Below, one piece after another: positions 42,412 to 52,958 of a stretch of 64,000 nt of DNA; position 1 is the first letter of the stretch, and every line of letters starts with the position of its first letter. This DNA is from Azospirillum melinis. Lineage in GTDB: Bacteria; Pseudomonadota; Alphaproteobacteria; Azospirillales; Azospirillaceae. A program made the translations under genes and the position numbers. A model generated the notes under the pieces. The model was given only the letters and a program-made list of their open reading frames with translations, did no database searches and was not told where the DNA came from. The stretch spans positions 1 to 64,000 of the forward strand of contig NZ_WHOS01000037.1 of NCBI RefSeq assembly GCF_013340935.1, in the 5' to 3' direction.

Positions 42412-42427
42412 CGGCAGGAATTTTGCT
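42412..42427 (+). promoter_or_regulatory. Candidate sigma-54 promoter for the sensing operon
   Basis: CGGCAGGAATTTTGCT keeps the essential GG and GC dinucleotides ten bases apart and ends in TTGCT, as in TGGCACG-N4-TTGCW. Transcription would start about 13 bases before the ATG at 42451. It would let the operon be controlled by its own sigma-54 activator. Confidence 0.45.
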
Positions 42428-42450
42428 GGCTATCGAAACAATACTGCCGC

Positions 42451-43923
42451 ATGCAAGCTGTCCCGAATCCAGAGTCGTTGGTGGTGGACGCAAGCATGGT
42501 CGGTCGTCTTGGCGTTTGGGTGGTGCGCACGCTGGCGGGCATGGCCCTGCTGCTGCCGGGTGCCGGGGCTTCCGGCCAGGAGCTGCCGGGCGGGGCGGAG
42601 GCGATCACCGTCCTGACCTCTTTTCCAGCCGCCTTCTACGAGCCGGTGCGCGACGCGTTCGAGCAGGCTTATCCCGACCGGCGCCTGTATGTGATCAACA
42701 CCAAGACGACCGCGGCGATCACCCAGTTGCAGGATCGCGTGGCGAAGGACGTCGACATCTTCTGGGCCTCGGCCCCCGATGCCTTCGAGGTGCTGAAGGC
42801 CGCTAGGCTGCTGGCGCCCGTTTCGCCGAGTCCGACCGGCGCCCCGGCGACCGTCGGCAACCAGCCCATCGACGACCCCGACGGCCTGTATCTCGGCTTC
42901 GCGCTGTCGGGATACGGGCTGATCTGGGACCAGTCCTATCTGGACCGGCACGGCATAGCCGCCCCGCGCCGCTGGGAGGATCTGCGCCGGCCCGGCTATG
43001 CCCGGCATCTCGGCATCACCTCGCCGTCGCGCTCCGGCACCATGCATCTGATGGTGGAGACGGTGCTGCAACTCCATGGCTGGGAGCGCGGCTGGGCGAC
43101 ATGGCTGGAGATCGCCGGCAATCTGGCGACCGTGACGGCACGCAGCTATGGCGTGGTGGAGGGTGTCGGCAAGGGGCGCTTCGGCATCGGGCTGGCCATC
43201 GATTTCCTGGGGCAGGGGACGAGGCAGGAGTCCGGGCCGCGCGAGGGCGGGGAGCAGGGAGACACCACACCGGACAACGGCAGTCTGCGCTTTGCCTATC
43301 CGGCCGACGGCGTGTTCCTGCCGGCCAGCGTGGCGATCCTGCGCACCGCCCCCAATCCGGCCGGAGCGAACCTGTTCATCGATTTCCTGCTGTCGCCGGC
43401 CGGGCAGGCCCTGATGCTGCGCCCCGACATCGGGCGCCTGCCGGTCCGTCCCGACGCCTACGCCGCGGCACCCGCCGGCTATCCGCTCCCATACGCGCGG
43501 GAGACCGGCGACGACCTGTTCCTCTTCGACCGCGCTTTGTCCGGCCGCCGCTATGAGCTGGTCAATCTGCTGTTCGACGAGTTGATCACCTTCCGCGTGA
43601 AGACGCTCAACCGCGTCTGGCACCTGATCCATCAGGGCGAGAGCCGTCTCGCGGCCACGCCCGATCCGACTGCGCGCGACCTGCTGCGCACGGCCCGCGA
43701 GGCGGCGACGGCGGTTCCGGTCGATGCCGCCCAGGCCATCGACCCGGCCTTCTCCACCGCCCTGCGCCGGCCGGCGCGCGGCATGCCGGTGTCCGCCCGG
43801 CAGGGCGAGCTGGAGGAGGAATGGCGCGCCTTTTCGCAGGACCGGCTGGAAACGGCGCTATCGGCAGCGGAACGCGCGCTGGTGATCCTGCGCGCGGCGG
43901 CCGGCGAAGGGGTCTGGCCGTGA
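42451..43923 (+). CDS. Periplasmic binding protein of a sensing system (PgtC/AfuA-like)
   Basis: A 490-residue exported protein of the Fe3+-type binding family with an N-terminal hydrophobic signal (LAGMALLLPGAGASGQE). Blocks ITVLTSFPAAFYEPVRDAFEQAYPDRRLYVINTKTTAAITQLQ and DVDIFWASAPDAFEVLK parallel those in the transporter binding protein at 47973, as do SPSRSGTMHL and LPVRPDAY. It lies directly before a kinase and a sigma-54 activator without permease genes beside it, as PgtC does in Salmonella, so it probably presents ligand to the sensor rather than to a transporter. A C-terminal extension is shared with the 47973 protein. Confidence 0.87.
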   Translation: MQAVPNPESLVVDASMVGRLGVWVVRTLAGMALLLPGAGASGQELPGGAEAITVLTSFPAAFYEPVRDAFEQAYPDRRLYVINTKTTAAITQLQDRVAKDVDIFWASAPDAFEVLKAARLLAPVSPSPTGAPATVGNQPIDDPDGLYLGFALSGYGLIWDQSYLDRHGIAAPRRWEDLRRPGYARHLGITSPSRSGTMHLMVETVLQLHGWERGWATWLEIAGNLATVTARSYGVVEGVGKGRFGIGLAIDFLGQGTRQESGPREGGEQGDTTPDNGSLRFAYPADGVFLPASVAILRTAPNPAGANLFIDFLLSPAGQALMLRPDIGRLPVRPDAYAAAPAGYPLPYARETGDDLFLFDRALSGRRYELVNLLFDELITFRVKTLNRVWHLIHQGESRLAATPDPTARDLLRTAREAATAVPVDAAQAIDPAFSTALRRPARGMPVSARQGELEEEWRAFSQDRLETALSAAERALVILRAAAGEGVWP

Positions 43924-46435
43924 GCGCGCTGGCGACGCCCTCCGGCAACCTGGCAGCAGGCCCGGGGAATGGCCTGGGCAGGCTGCGCTTCGGCATCCGG
44001 GTCCGGCTGTTCCTGGCCTTCGTTGCAGTGGCCACCTTGTCGGTGGTGGCCTGCGCGCTCGGCTGGCTGTCCTACGACCGGCTGGGCGGCACGCTGGACG
44101 AGTTCGCCGAAAGCCACCTGCCGGCCCTGGGCGTCGCCGCCAAGCTGGCGGAGGAGGGCGGCGCCATCATCGCCACCGCGCCGATCCTGGCCGGCAGCCG
44201 GACCGAGGACGAGATGGACGCGATCCGTGACGCGCTCGGCCGCCGCCTGACCACCCTGAGGGCGCTGACCGGCGCCATCGAAGGCGGCGTTCCCGGCCTG
44301 CGCCCGGTGGTGGACTCGCTCGGCCGCAATCTGGCGGAGCTGGACGGCACGGTGCGCCAAAGGCTGGCGCTCGCCCGCCGGAACCAGGAGGCCATCGAAC
44401 GGCTGCGCTGGCTGCATGCCGATTTCCTCGACGAGATCGATCCGCTGGTCGCCGACGCCCGCTTCAACATCCAGAGCGCGCTCGCCTCGGTGGAGAGCGG
44501 CAGGCCGTCGGCCGATGCCGTCCGCATCCTGCGCGAGGAGAACCGGCGCAGCGAGGCGCTGTTGCAGATCGGCGCCAACGGCAACCTCGCGGTCGGGCTG
44601 GTCGCGCGGGCGGCGACGCTCGCCACGGCGGAGCTGCTCGACGACAATGCCGGCTTCCTGGACGAGACCGCCGACCGGCTGCAACGCGACCTGACGGCGC
44701 TGGCCGGCTGGGCGGACGGCGTCTCGCTGCGGCAGCTGGTGGGCCAGCTTCTCGACCTCGCGCGCGGGGCGGACGGCAGCGTGCCGGCGCTGCGCCGGGA
44801 GGAGCTGGAGACGGCGGCGCACGGACAGTCCCTGCTGGCGGAGAACCGCGACATCGTCGCCCGGCTGAACGGGCTGATCGCCCGGCAGGTCCAGGCGGTG
44901 GAGCAGGATTCCCGCGCCGCCGCCGCCCGCTCCGCCGGGGCGGTGGCGTTCGGCCGCTCCGCCCTGCTGGCGAGTGCGCTGGTCAGCCTGCTGGTGGCGG
45001 TGCTGGTGGCCTGGCTCTACGTCAACCGCAACCTGATCTCCCGGCTGACCCGGCTGGGCGATGCCGCCCGCGCCATCGCCGCCGGCGACCTCAAGGCCGA
45101 CATTCCGCTCGGCGGCGGCGACGAGCTGGCGGACATGGCGGCGGCCCTGCTGGTCTTCCGCGACACCGCCATCGCGGTGGAGGAGGCGAACGCCCAGGCG
45201 ATCATCGACAATGCCCAGGCCGGGCTGGCGATCACCGACGCGCAGGGCGTGATCGAATTCGTCAACCCGCTCGCCGCCGCGCTGATCGCGCCGCCACCCG
45301 GCGGCAGGGCCCGTAAAGGCGAGGGCGAGGGGGAAGCCGGGCGCCTCGCCGACCGGCTGGATGCGGAGGGCGCCGCCCGCGTAGCGGCCTTCTTCGCCCA
45401 GGTGCCACACGCCCAGATGCCCGCCGGTGCCGGCGGTCCGGCGCCCACCCTGTCCATCCTGGCGACCGGGCGCCGTCCGGACGGCGGCGCGGTTCCGGTG
45501 CAGGTCGGCGTCCGTCCCTTCTGGCGGCGCCAGCGGCAGCGCTTCATCGTCACCCTCACCGACATGACCGAGCGGCTGGAGGCCCAGCATGTGCTGGAGC
45601 GCACGGTGCAGGAGCGCACCACCGACCTGCGCGCCACCAACGACCGGCTGGAGCGTGCCATCGCCGAACACCAGCGCACCGAGCGCGAGCTGCGCGAGGC
45701 GCAGGCGGAGCTGGTGCAGGCCGGCAAGCTGGCGGCGCTCGGCCAGCTCGCCGCCGGGGTCGGGCACGAGCTGAACCAGCCGCTCGCCGCCATCCGGTCC
45801 TACGCCCACAACGGGCGCAAGCTGATCGGGCTGGGCCGGGTGGAGGAGGCCGAGGGCAATCTCGGCAAGATCGCCGACCTGACGGCCCGCATGGCCAACA
45901 TCACCAACCATCTGAAGCGCTTCGCCCGCCGTCCCGACAGCCGGCTGGGTGCCGTGGAGCTGGCGCCGGTGATCCAGGGTGCTTTGTCGCTGTTCGGCAA
46001 CCGCCTGCGCGAGGAGGCGGTCGCGGTCGAGCTGGCGCTGCCGGACGCCGATCCCGCCTCCGGCACGCCCTTGCGGGTCCGCGCCGAGGAGGTGCGGCTG
46101 GAGCAGGTGCTGGTCAATCTGCTGAGCAATGCGCTGGACGCCGTGGCCGGCGCGCCGGTGCGCCGCATCCTGATCCGCGCCGGGATTGTCGATGAGGGGG
46201 AAGACGGGGAGGAGGGCGGCGCCGTCCGCATCGAGGTGCGCGACAGCGGGTCCGGCATCGCCGCCGATCCGGTCGCCCAGATCTTCGATCCCTTCTTCAC
46301 CACCAAGCCGGTGGGGACGGGGCTGGGTCTCGGCCTGTCGATCTCCTACAACATCGTCCGCGACTTCGGCGGCGTGCTGTCGGTGGCCGAGAGCGGCCCC
46401 GATGGAACGGCCTTCGTCCTCACCCTGACCCGTGC

Positions 46436-46439
<4 letters not shown>
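43920..46439 (+). CDS. Sensor histidine kinase (PgtB/NtrB-type), HAMP and PAS-like
   Basis: An 839-residue membrane kinase. It has a first helix near residues 22-45, a long periplasmic helical region, a second helix near 345-365, HAMP (ISRLTRLGDAARAIAAGDLKADIPLGGGDELADMA) to about 410, a PAS-like segment (AIIDNAQAGLAITDAQGVIEFVNPLAAAL), a coiled coil, an H-box AGVGHELNQPLAAIRSYAHN near 617, N-box LVNLLSNALDAV, G1 RDSGSGIA and G2 TGLGLGLS. The GTG start overlaps the binding-protein stop (GTGA). The large periplasmic part fits sensing of a binding protein. Its output should be the regulator encoded next. Confidence 0.93.
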
Positions 46440-47806
<1,367 letters not shown>

Positions 47807-47810
47807 AAAA

Positions 47811-47865
47811 GCGGGGGGCCGTGGATGTTCCCCGCATTACCCAGGAAAGCCGGGCGATGTTCCCG
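47811..47865 (+). promoter_or_regulatory. Candidate upstream activator sites for the sigma-54 promoter
   Basis: Two related dyads: GCGGGG-N13-CCCCGC at 47811-47835 and CGGG-N7-CCCG at 47851-47865. Both contain GATGTTCCC (47824 and 47856), 32 bases apart, about three helical turns. They lie about 80-130 bases before the predicted transcription start, the usual place for NtrC-type enhancers. Confidence 0.6.
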
Positions 47866-47916
47866 TCCTGACCCATCGATGCGGTGCGAAGCCAGAGCAT
47901 GCAAGGGCTGACCGTC

Positions 47917-47932
47917 TGGCATGCCGATTGCT
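47917..47932 (+). promoter_or_regulatory. Sigma-54 (RpoN) promoter of the ABC transporter operon
   Basis: TGGCATGCCGATTGCT matches the consensus TGGCACG-N4-TTGCW at all but one position, with the invariant GG and GC ten bases apart. Transcription would start near 47943, giving a 30-base leader with the GGGAGGG ribosome site of the binding-protein gene. The adjacent gene encodes a GAFTGA-containing activator. Confidence 0.75.
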
Positions 47933-47972
47933 GAAGGAGCGAGCATAAGACATCAAGGGAGGGACAACACCC

Positions 47973-49340
47973 ATGCTTCGCACCTCGCGCACCGTCACCC
48001 GCAGCCTGCGCAACGCCGCCGCCGCCCTGGCCGTCCTGCTGCTGTCCGGCACCGCCGCTTTCGCGCAGGACGCCAGCGGCAAGCTGGTCATCGTCACCTC
48101 CTTCCCCAAGGACATGACGACCGCCTTCCAGCAGGCCTACCAGAAGGCGAACCCCAAGGTCACGGTCGAGATCCTGAACCGCAACACCAACGCGGGCGTG
48201 AAGTATCTCCAGGAAACCGCGTCCAACAACGGCGTCGACCTGTTCTGGGCGTCGGCCCCCGACGCCTTCGAGGTGCTGAAGGGCGCCGGGCTGCTCCAGC
48301 CCTACAAGCCCAAGGTGGAAGGGATTCCCGAGAAGGTCGGCGCCTATCCGGTCAACGATCCCGAGGGCATGTATGCCGGCTTCGCCGCGTCCGGCTACGG
48401 CATCATGTGGAACAGCCGCTACATGAAGGCCAACGACCTGCCGATCCCCAAGGAATGGGCCGACCTGACCAAGCCGGCCTATTACGACCATGTCGCGATC
48501 TCCGCCCCGTCGCGCTCCGGCACGACGCACCTGACCATCGAGACGATCCTCCAGGGCGAGGGCTGGGAAAAGGGCTGGCGCACCAACAAGGAGATGGCCG
48601 GCAACTACCGCACCATCACCGAGCGCAGCTTCGGCGTGCCGGACGGGGTGAATTCCGGCGCCTTCGGCGTCGGCATCGTCATCGACTTCTTCGCGTTGTC
48701 GTCGCAGGCTTCGGGCTTCCCGGTGGAGTTCGTCTATCCGACCGTCACCACCATCGTCCCGGCCAATGTCGGCGTCGTGAAGAACGCCCCCAACAAGGCC
48801 GCCGCCGAGGGCTTCGTCGATTTCCTGCTGTCGCCCAAGGGGCAGGAGGTCCTGCTGGAACCGGCGATCCGCCGCCTGCCGGTCAACCCGGTCACCTACG
48901 AGAAGGCCCCCGCCGGCTATCCCAACCCGTTCAAGGACAAGTCGCTGGGCGCCCAGGTGAACTTCGACGTCAACGTCTCGCAGGCCCGTTACAATGTGGT
49001 GGACGCGCTGTTCGACCAGCTCGTCACCTTCCAGCTCGACGACCTCAAGGCGGCGACCCAGGCCATCCACAAGGCCGAGGCGGCGCTCGCCAAGAAGCCG
49101 AACGACAAGGCCAAGGCCCTGCTGGGCGAGGCGCGCGACCTCGTCGCCGCCATGCCGGTGACGGCGGAGCAGGCCGCCGACCCGCAGCTGGCCGGCGCCT
49201 TCACGGTGGAGCGCAAGTCGGCCAAGGACGCGGTGCCGGAGCGTCAGGCGCAGGTCGAGCAGAAGTGGGCCGCCTTCGCCAAGGAGAACTACGCCAACGC
49301 CCGCAAGAAGGCCGACGAGGCGGCTGCCCTGGCGCGTTGA
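47973..49340 (+). CDS. Fe3+-type ABC transporter periplasmic binding protein
   Basis: A 455-residue exported protein with signal peptide ending FAQDAS (residues 1-31). Core blocks are LVIVTSFPKDMTTAFQQAYQKANPKVTVEILNRNTNAG, DLFWASAPDAFEVLKGAG, SAPSRSGTTHLTIETILQGEGWEKGW and LPVNPVTYEKAPAGYPNPF. It is longer than FbpA (about 330) because of a C-terminal helical extension shared with the sensing protein at 42451. The two may recognise the same ligand. It is the first gene of the transporter operon behind the sigma-54 promoter, with ribosome site GGGAGGG. Confidence 0.92.
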   Translation: MLRTSRTVTRSLRNAAAALAVLLLSGTAAFAQDASGKLVIVTSFPKDMTTAFQQAYQKANPKVTVEILNRNTNAGVKYLQETASNNGVDLFWASAPDAFEVLKGAGLLQPYKPKVEGIPEKVGAYPVNDPEGMYAGFAASGYGIMWNSRYMKANDLPIPKEWADLTKPAYYDHVAISAPSRSGTTHLTIETILQGEGWEKGWRTNKEMAGNYRTITERSFGVPDGVNSGAFGVGIVIDFFALSSQASGFPVEFVYPTVTTIVPANVGVVKNAPNKAAAEGFVDFLLSPKGQEVLLEPAIRRLPVNPVTYEKAPAGYPNPFKDKSLGAQVNFDVNVSQARYNVVDALFDQLVTFQLDDLKAATQAIHKAEAALAKKPNDKAKALLGEARDLVAAMPVTAEQAADPQLAGAFTVERKSAKDAVPERQAQVEQKWAAFAKENYANARKKADEAAALAR

Positions 49341-49344
49341 CGGG

Positions 49345-49384
49345 CCGGCGCGCCGTGCATGGGGGACGCGCCGGTCGCGTCCCC
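49345..49384 (+). other. Two mutually exclusive hairpins between binding-protein and permease genes
   Basis: CCGGCGCG (49345-49352) can pair with CGCGCCGG (49367-49374). Alternatively GGGGACGCG (49362-49370) can pair with CGCGTCCCC (49376-49384) around a five-base loop, followed by a pyrimidine tract. The shared bases prevent both from forming together. This fits attenuation of the permease and ATPase genes relative to the binding protein. Confidence 0.55.
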
Positions 49385-49413
49385 TCCTTTCTCCTCAGCC
49401 GACAGGCCTTTCC

Positions 49414-51126
49414 ATGACGTCACTTGCGCTCACGCGCGACCGCATCGCGCGCGTGCGGCCGGGGCCGGCGCTGGCCGCGCTGCTGATCGCCGCATTCCTG
49501 CTGCTGTTCCTTGTCGTTCCGGTGGTCCAGGTCATCTTCGTCGCCTTCCAGGACAAGACGACCGGCGCCTTCACCCTGGTGAACTTCGCCGACTTCTTCC
49601 AGAACGACCTGTTCATGCGGTCGTTCTGGAACTCTTTCTACGTCTCGGCGATGTCGGTGGTGGTGGCGAGCCTGCTGGCGCTGCCGCTTGCCTACCTGAC
49701 CACACGCTTCGAGTTCCGCGGCTCGGTGCTGATCCAGAGCCTGGGCATCATTCCGCTGATCATGCCGCCCTTCATCGGCGCGGTGGCGATGCAGCTGCTG
49801 TTCGGGCGCAACGGCTCGGTCAACCTGCTGCTGCGCGACCATTTCGGCTTCTCGATCCCCTTCATGGAGGGGCTGAACGGCGTCATCTTCGTCCAGAGCA
49901 TCCATTATTTCCCCTTCATCCTGATCAACCTGTCGGCCAGCCTGAAGAACATCGACCGGGCGATGGAGGAATCGGCGCAGAATCTCGGCTGCCACGGCTT
50001 CCGCCTGTTCCGCCGCATCGTCTTCCCGTTGGCGATGCCGGGCTATGTCGCCGGCGCCTCGCTGGTCTTCATCAAGGTGTTCGACGATCTCGGCACGCCG
50101 CTGCTGCTGAACGTCAACGACATGCTGGCGCCGCAGGCCTACCTGCGCATCTCCTCCATCGGCATCGCCGACCCGATGGGCTACGTCATCTCGGTCGTGC
50201 TGATCGCCTGCTCGCTGCTGGCGCTGTGGGTGTCGGCGCTGGCGATGCGCGGCAAGGACTACGCCACCGTGCAGCGCGGCGGCGGCGGTCTGGCCAAGCG
50301 GCGCCTGAAGCCGCTGGAGATGGTGGCGGCCTACGGCATCGTGCTGCTGATTCTGGTGCTGGTGCTGGCGCCGCATGTCGGGCTCGGCCTCCTGTCCTTC
50401 GCCACTATCTGGTCCTTCAGCCCGCTGCCCGACGCCTTCACGCTGAAGCACTACCACACCGTCTTCTCCGAGAGCGGGCAGTACATCACCAACACGCTGC
50501 TCTACGCCTCGCTGGCGGCGCTGCTCGACGTGGTGATCGGCACGGCCATCGCCTATCTGGTCCTGCGCACCAAGCTGCCGGGCCGGCAATGGCTGGACTA
50601 CATCGCGATGGCGGCGCTGGCGGTGCCGGGCGTCGTGCTGGGCATCGGCTATCTGCGCAGCTTCTACGGCGTGCCGATGCCCTTCACCGGCCAGCCGCTG
50701 TCCAACTTCTGGCTGATCCTGGTCTTCGCGCTGGCGATCCGCCGTCTGCCCTACGCGCTGCGCGCCTGCACCGCCGCCCTGCAGCAGGTCAGCTCCTCGC
50801 TGGAGGAGGCGGCCGAGAATCTCGGCGCCACCAAGCTGCGCACCGTCGGGCGCATCGTCGTGCCGCTGATGTCCGGCGGCATCCTGGCCGGCTTCGTCAC
50901 CAGCTTCGCCACCGCGGCGGTCGAGCTGTCGGCGACCATCATGCTGGTGCATTCGCAGAGCGACGCGCCGCTGGCCTACGGCCTCTACGTCTACATGCAG
51001 TCGGCGGCCGGGCGCGGTCCGGGGGCGGCGCTGGGCATCTTCGCTGTGATCATCGTCGGGCTTGGCACCTACCTGTCGCACGTCGTCATCGAGCGCGGCC
51101 GCCGCGACCGCGGCCAGGACCACTGA
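49414..51126 (+). CDS. Fe3+-type ABC transporter permease (two fused permease domains)
   Basis: A 570-residue membrane protein with about twelve helices. The first half carries the EAA loop MEESAQNLGCHGFRLFRRIVFPLAMPGYVAG near residue 188, and the second LEEAAENLGATKLRTVGRIVVPLMSGGILAG near 465. This is the FbpB/AfuB architecture for importing a small anionic solute. The ribosome site before 49414 is weak, which together with the upstream hairpins would reduce its expression relative to the binding protein. ATPase and phosphatase genes follow on the same strand. Confidence 0.93.
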   Translation: MTSLALTRDRIARVRPGPALAALLIAAFLLLFLVVPVVQVIFVAFQDKTTGAFTLVNFADFFQNDLFMRSFWNSFYVSAMSVVVASLLALPLAYLTTRFEFRGSVLIQSLGIIPLIMPPFIGAVAMQLLFGRNGSVNLLLRDHFGFSIPFMEGLNGVIFVQSIHYFPFILINLSASLKNIDRAMEESAQNLGCHGFRLFRRIVFPLAMPGYVAGASLVFIKVFDDLGTPLLLNVNDMLAPQAYLRISSIGIADPMGYVISVVLIACSLLALWVSALAMRGKDYATVQRGGGGLAKRRLKPLEMVAAYGIVLLILVLVLAPHVGLGLLSFATIWSFSPLPDAFTLKHYHTVFSESGQYITNTLLYASLAALLDVVIGTAIAYLVLRTKLPGRQWLDYIAMAALAVPGVVLGIGYLRSFYGVPMPFTGQPLSNFWLILVFALAIRRLPYALRACTAALQQVSSSLEEAAENLGATKLRTVGRIVVPLMSGGILAGFVTSFATAAVELSATIMLVHSQSDAPLAYGLYVYMQSAAGRGPGAALGIFAVIIVGLGTYLSHVVIERGRRDRGQDH

Positions 51127-51140
51127 GGGAAACCATCGTC

Positions 51141-52262
51141 ATGAACCACCAGTTTTCCCCGGCAGCGCTCGCCGCGCAAATCCAGAGCGTCGGCGTCGAC
51201 ATCGAGGGCGTCAACCTGTCCTACGGCAGCAACCATGTGCTGAAGGACGTCAACCTTGCCATCAAGCCGGGCGAGTTCTTCGCCTTCCTCGGCCCCTCGG
51301 GCTGCGGCAAGACCACGCTGCTGCGGCTGATCGCCGGCTTCAACACCGCCCAGCGCGGCGAGGTCCGCATCGGCGGGCGCGACATCTCCGGCCTGCCGCC
51401 GCACCGGCGCGACGTCGGCATGGTGTTCCAGAGCTACGCGCTGTGGCCGCACATGACCGTGCGCCGCAACGTCGCCTTTGGGCTGGAGGAGCGCCGCGTT
51501 CCCCGCGCCGAGATCGAGCGGCGGGTGGACGCCGCCCTCGAACTGGTCGGGCTGAAGCATCTGGCCGACCGCCGCCCCTCGCAGCTGTCGGGCGGCCAGC
51601 AACAGCGCGTCGCGCTGGCGCGCACCGTGGTGGTCGAGCCGAAGATCCTGCTGCTCGACGAGCCGCTGTCGAACCTCGACGCCAAGCTGCGCGTGCAGAT
51701 GCGCCAGGAACTGCTGAGCCTCCAGCGCAAGCTCGGCCTGACCACCATCTTCGTCACCCACGACCAGGAGGAGGCCAACACCATCTGCGACCGCATCGCG
51801 GTGATGGAGGACGGGCGGGTGCAGCAGGTCGGCACCCCGCAGGATCTCTACGACCATCCGGCGAACCTGTTCGTCGCCGGCTTCCTCGGCACCGCCAACG
51901 TGCTGGACGGCACGGTTCGGGACGACGGAGCCGGGGGCCGCGCCTTCGTCGGCAGCGGCTTCACCCCGGTGGCGCTGCCGGCGGTGGAGGCGGGAACTGG
52001 AACCGGCGGCAAGCTGATGTTCCGGCCGCAGAACCTCGCCATCCGCGCCGACGGCCAGCCCCCGGCGCCCGGACACTCCCGGCTGACCGGCACCGTCCGC
52101 CACCGCGAGTTCCTCGGCGCGTCGATCCGCTATGCGGTGGATGTCGGCGGACAGCTGGTTCAGGTGGACGCGCCGCATCAGGCGGGCGATGCTCTGCTCC
52201 CCCCGGATGCCCCGATCATCCTCGACCTCGCGGCCGACAAGGCCCGCTTCCTTCGCCAGTAA
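51141..52262 (+). CDS. Fe3+-type ABC transporter ATP-binding protein
   Basis: A 373-residue ATPase. It has Walker A GPSGCGKTT near residue 52, VGMVFQSYALWPHMTVRRNVAFGLEER near 92, signature LSGGQQQRVALARTVVVEP near 150, Walker B LLLDEPLSNLDAKLRVQMRQEL near 172, H-loop THDQEEANTICDRIAV near 203, and a C-terminal TOBE domain from about residue 285. It belongs to the FbpC/PotA class. It is 14 bases after the permease stop and 12 bases before the phosphatase gene, so the operon is compact. Confidence 0.94.
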   Translation: MNHQFSPAALAAQIQSVGVDIEGVNLSYGSNHVLKDVNLAIKPGEFFAFLGPSGCGKTTLLRLIAGFNTAQRGEVRIGGRDISGLPPHRRDVGMVFQSYALWPHMTVRRNVAFGLEERRVPRAEIERRVDAALELVGLKHLADRRPSQLSGGQQQRVALARTVVVEPKILLLDEPLSNLDAKLRVQMRQELLSLQRKLGLTTIFVTHDQEEANTICDRIAVMEDGRVQQVGTPQDLYDHPANLFVAGFLGTANVLDGTVRDDGAGGRAFVGSGFTPVALPAVEAGTGTGGKLMFRPQNLAIRADGQPPAPGHSRLTGTVRHREFLGASIRYAVDVGGQLVQVDAPHQAGDALLPPDAPIILDLAADKARFLRQ

Positions 52263-52274
52263 GGTGCCGCAATC

Positions 52275-52958
52275 GTGACCGATACCGTGAACAGCTCCCC
52301 CATCCGCGCCGTCGCCTTCGACCTCGACGGCACGCTGGTGGACAGCGTCGCCGACCTGATGCATGCCTCCAACGCCCTGCTCGCCGAGCTGGGGCGCCCG
52401 CCGGTCGATCTGGCGGCGGTGCGCTCCTTCGTCGGCGATGGAGCGCCCAAGCTGGTCGAGCGGGTGCTGGCCGCCACCGGCGGGGTTCCGGCTCCGGACG
52501 AGGCCGCCCGCTGCGTCAAGCGCTTCCTGGCGATCTACGAGGCCGACCCCAGCGCCCACAGCACGCTCTACCCCGGCGTCGCCGAAACGCTGGGCCGGCT
52601 GGCGGAGGCCGGGTTGCGGCTCGGCGTCTGCACCAACAAGCCGATGGCGGCCACCCTGCGGCTGCTCGACGATCTGGGCATCGCCGGCCGTTTCGCCGCG
52701 GTGGTCGGCGGCGACAGCTACCCGTCCCGCAAGCCGTCGCCGGAGCCGGTGCTGGGGCTGCTGGAGCGGCTGGGGGTCGCACCGGCGCAAACCGTCTTCG
52801 TCGGCGACAACGAGCATGACGTGGCGGCCGCCCGCGCCGCCGGGGTGGCGCGGGTGCTTGTGGTTCCCTACGGCTATGCCCGCGTCCCGCTCGACGGCCT
52901 GCCGCATGACGGCATCCTCGGCGGCTTCGCCGAACTGGCGGAGCGGCTGTCATGCTGA
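52275..52958 (+). CDS. gph: HAD-family phosphatase, phosphoglycolate phosphatase-like (Gph)
   Basis: A 227-residue HAD hydrolase with GTG start and AAGGTG ribosome site. Motif I FDLDGTLVDS (residues 14-23) carries the nucleophile and acid aspartates, motif II is CTNKP near 118, motif III Lys in SRKPSPEP near 151, and motif IV GDNEHDVAAARAAG near 176. It matches Gph-type enzymes that dephosphorylate 2-phosphoglycolate and similar small esters. In this operon it may act on the transported compound. It overlaps the next gene by seven bases. Confidence 0.88.
   Translation: MTDTVNSSPIRAVAFDLDGTLVDSVADLMHASNALLAELGRPPVDLAAVRSFVGDGAPKLVERVLAATGGVPAPDEAARCVKRFLAIYEADPSAHSTLYPGVAETLGRLAEAGLRLGVCTNKPMAATLRLLDDLGIAGRFAAVVGGDSYPSRKPSPEPVLGLLERLGVAPAQTVFVGDNEHDVAAARAAGVARVLVVPYGYARVPLDGLPHDGILGGFAELAERLSC

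Noticed and set aside
49359..51140. Open frame upstream of the ATPase gene at 51141, overlapping the permease
   Set aside because: The permease frame has clear membrane and EAA-loop features, so the overlapping frame is noncoding.
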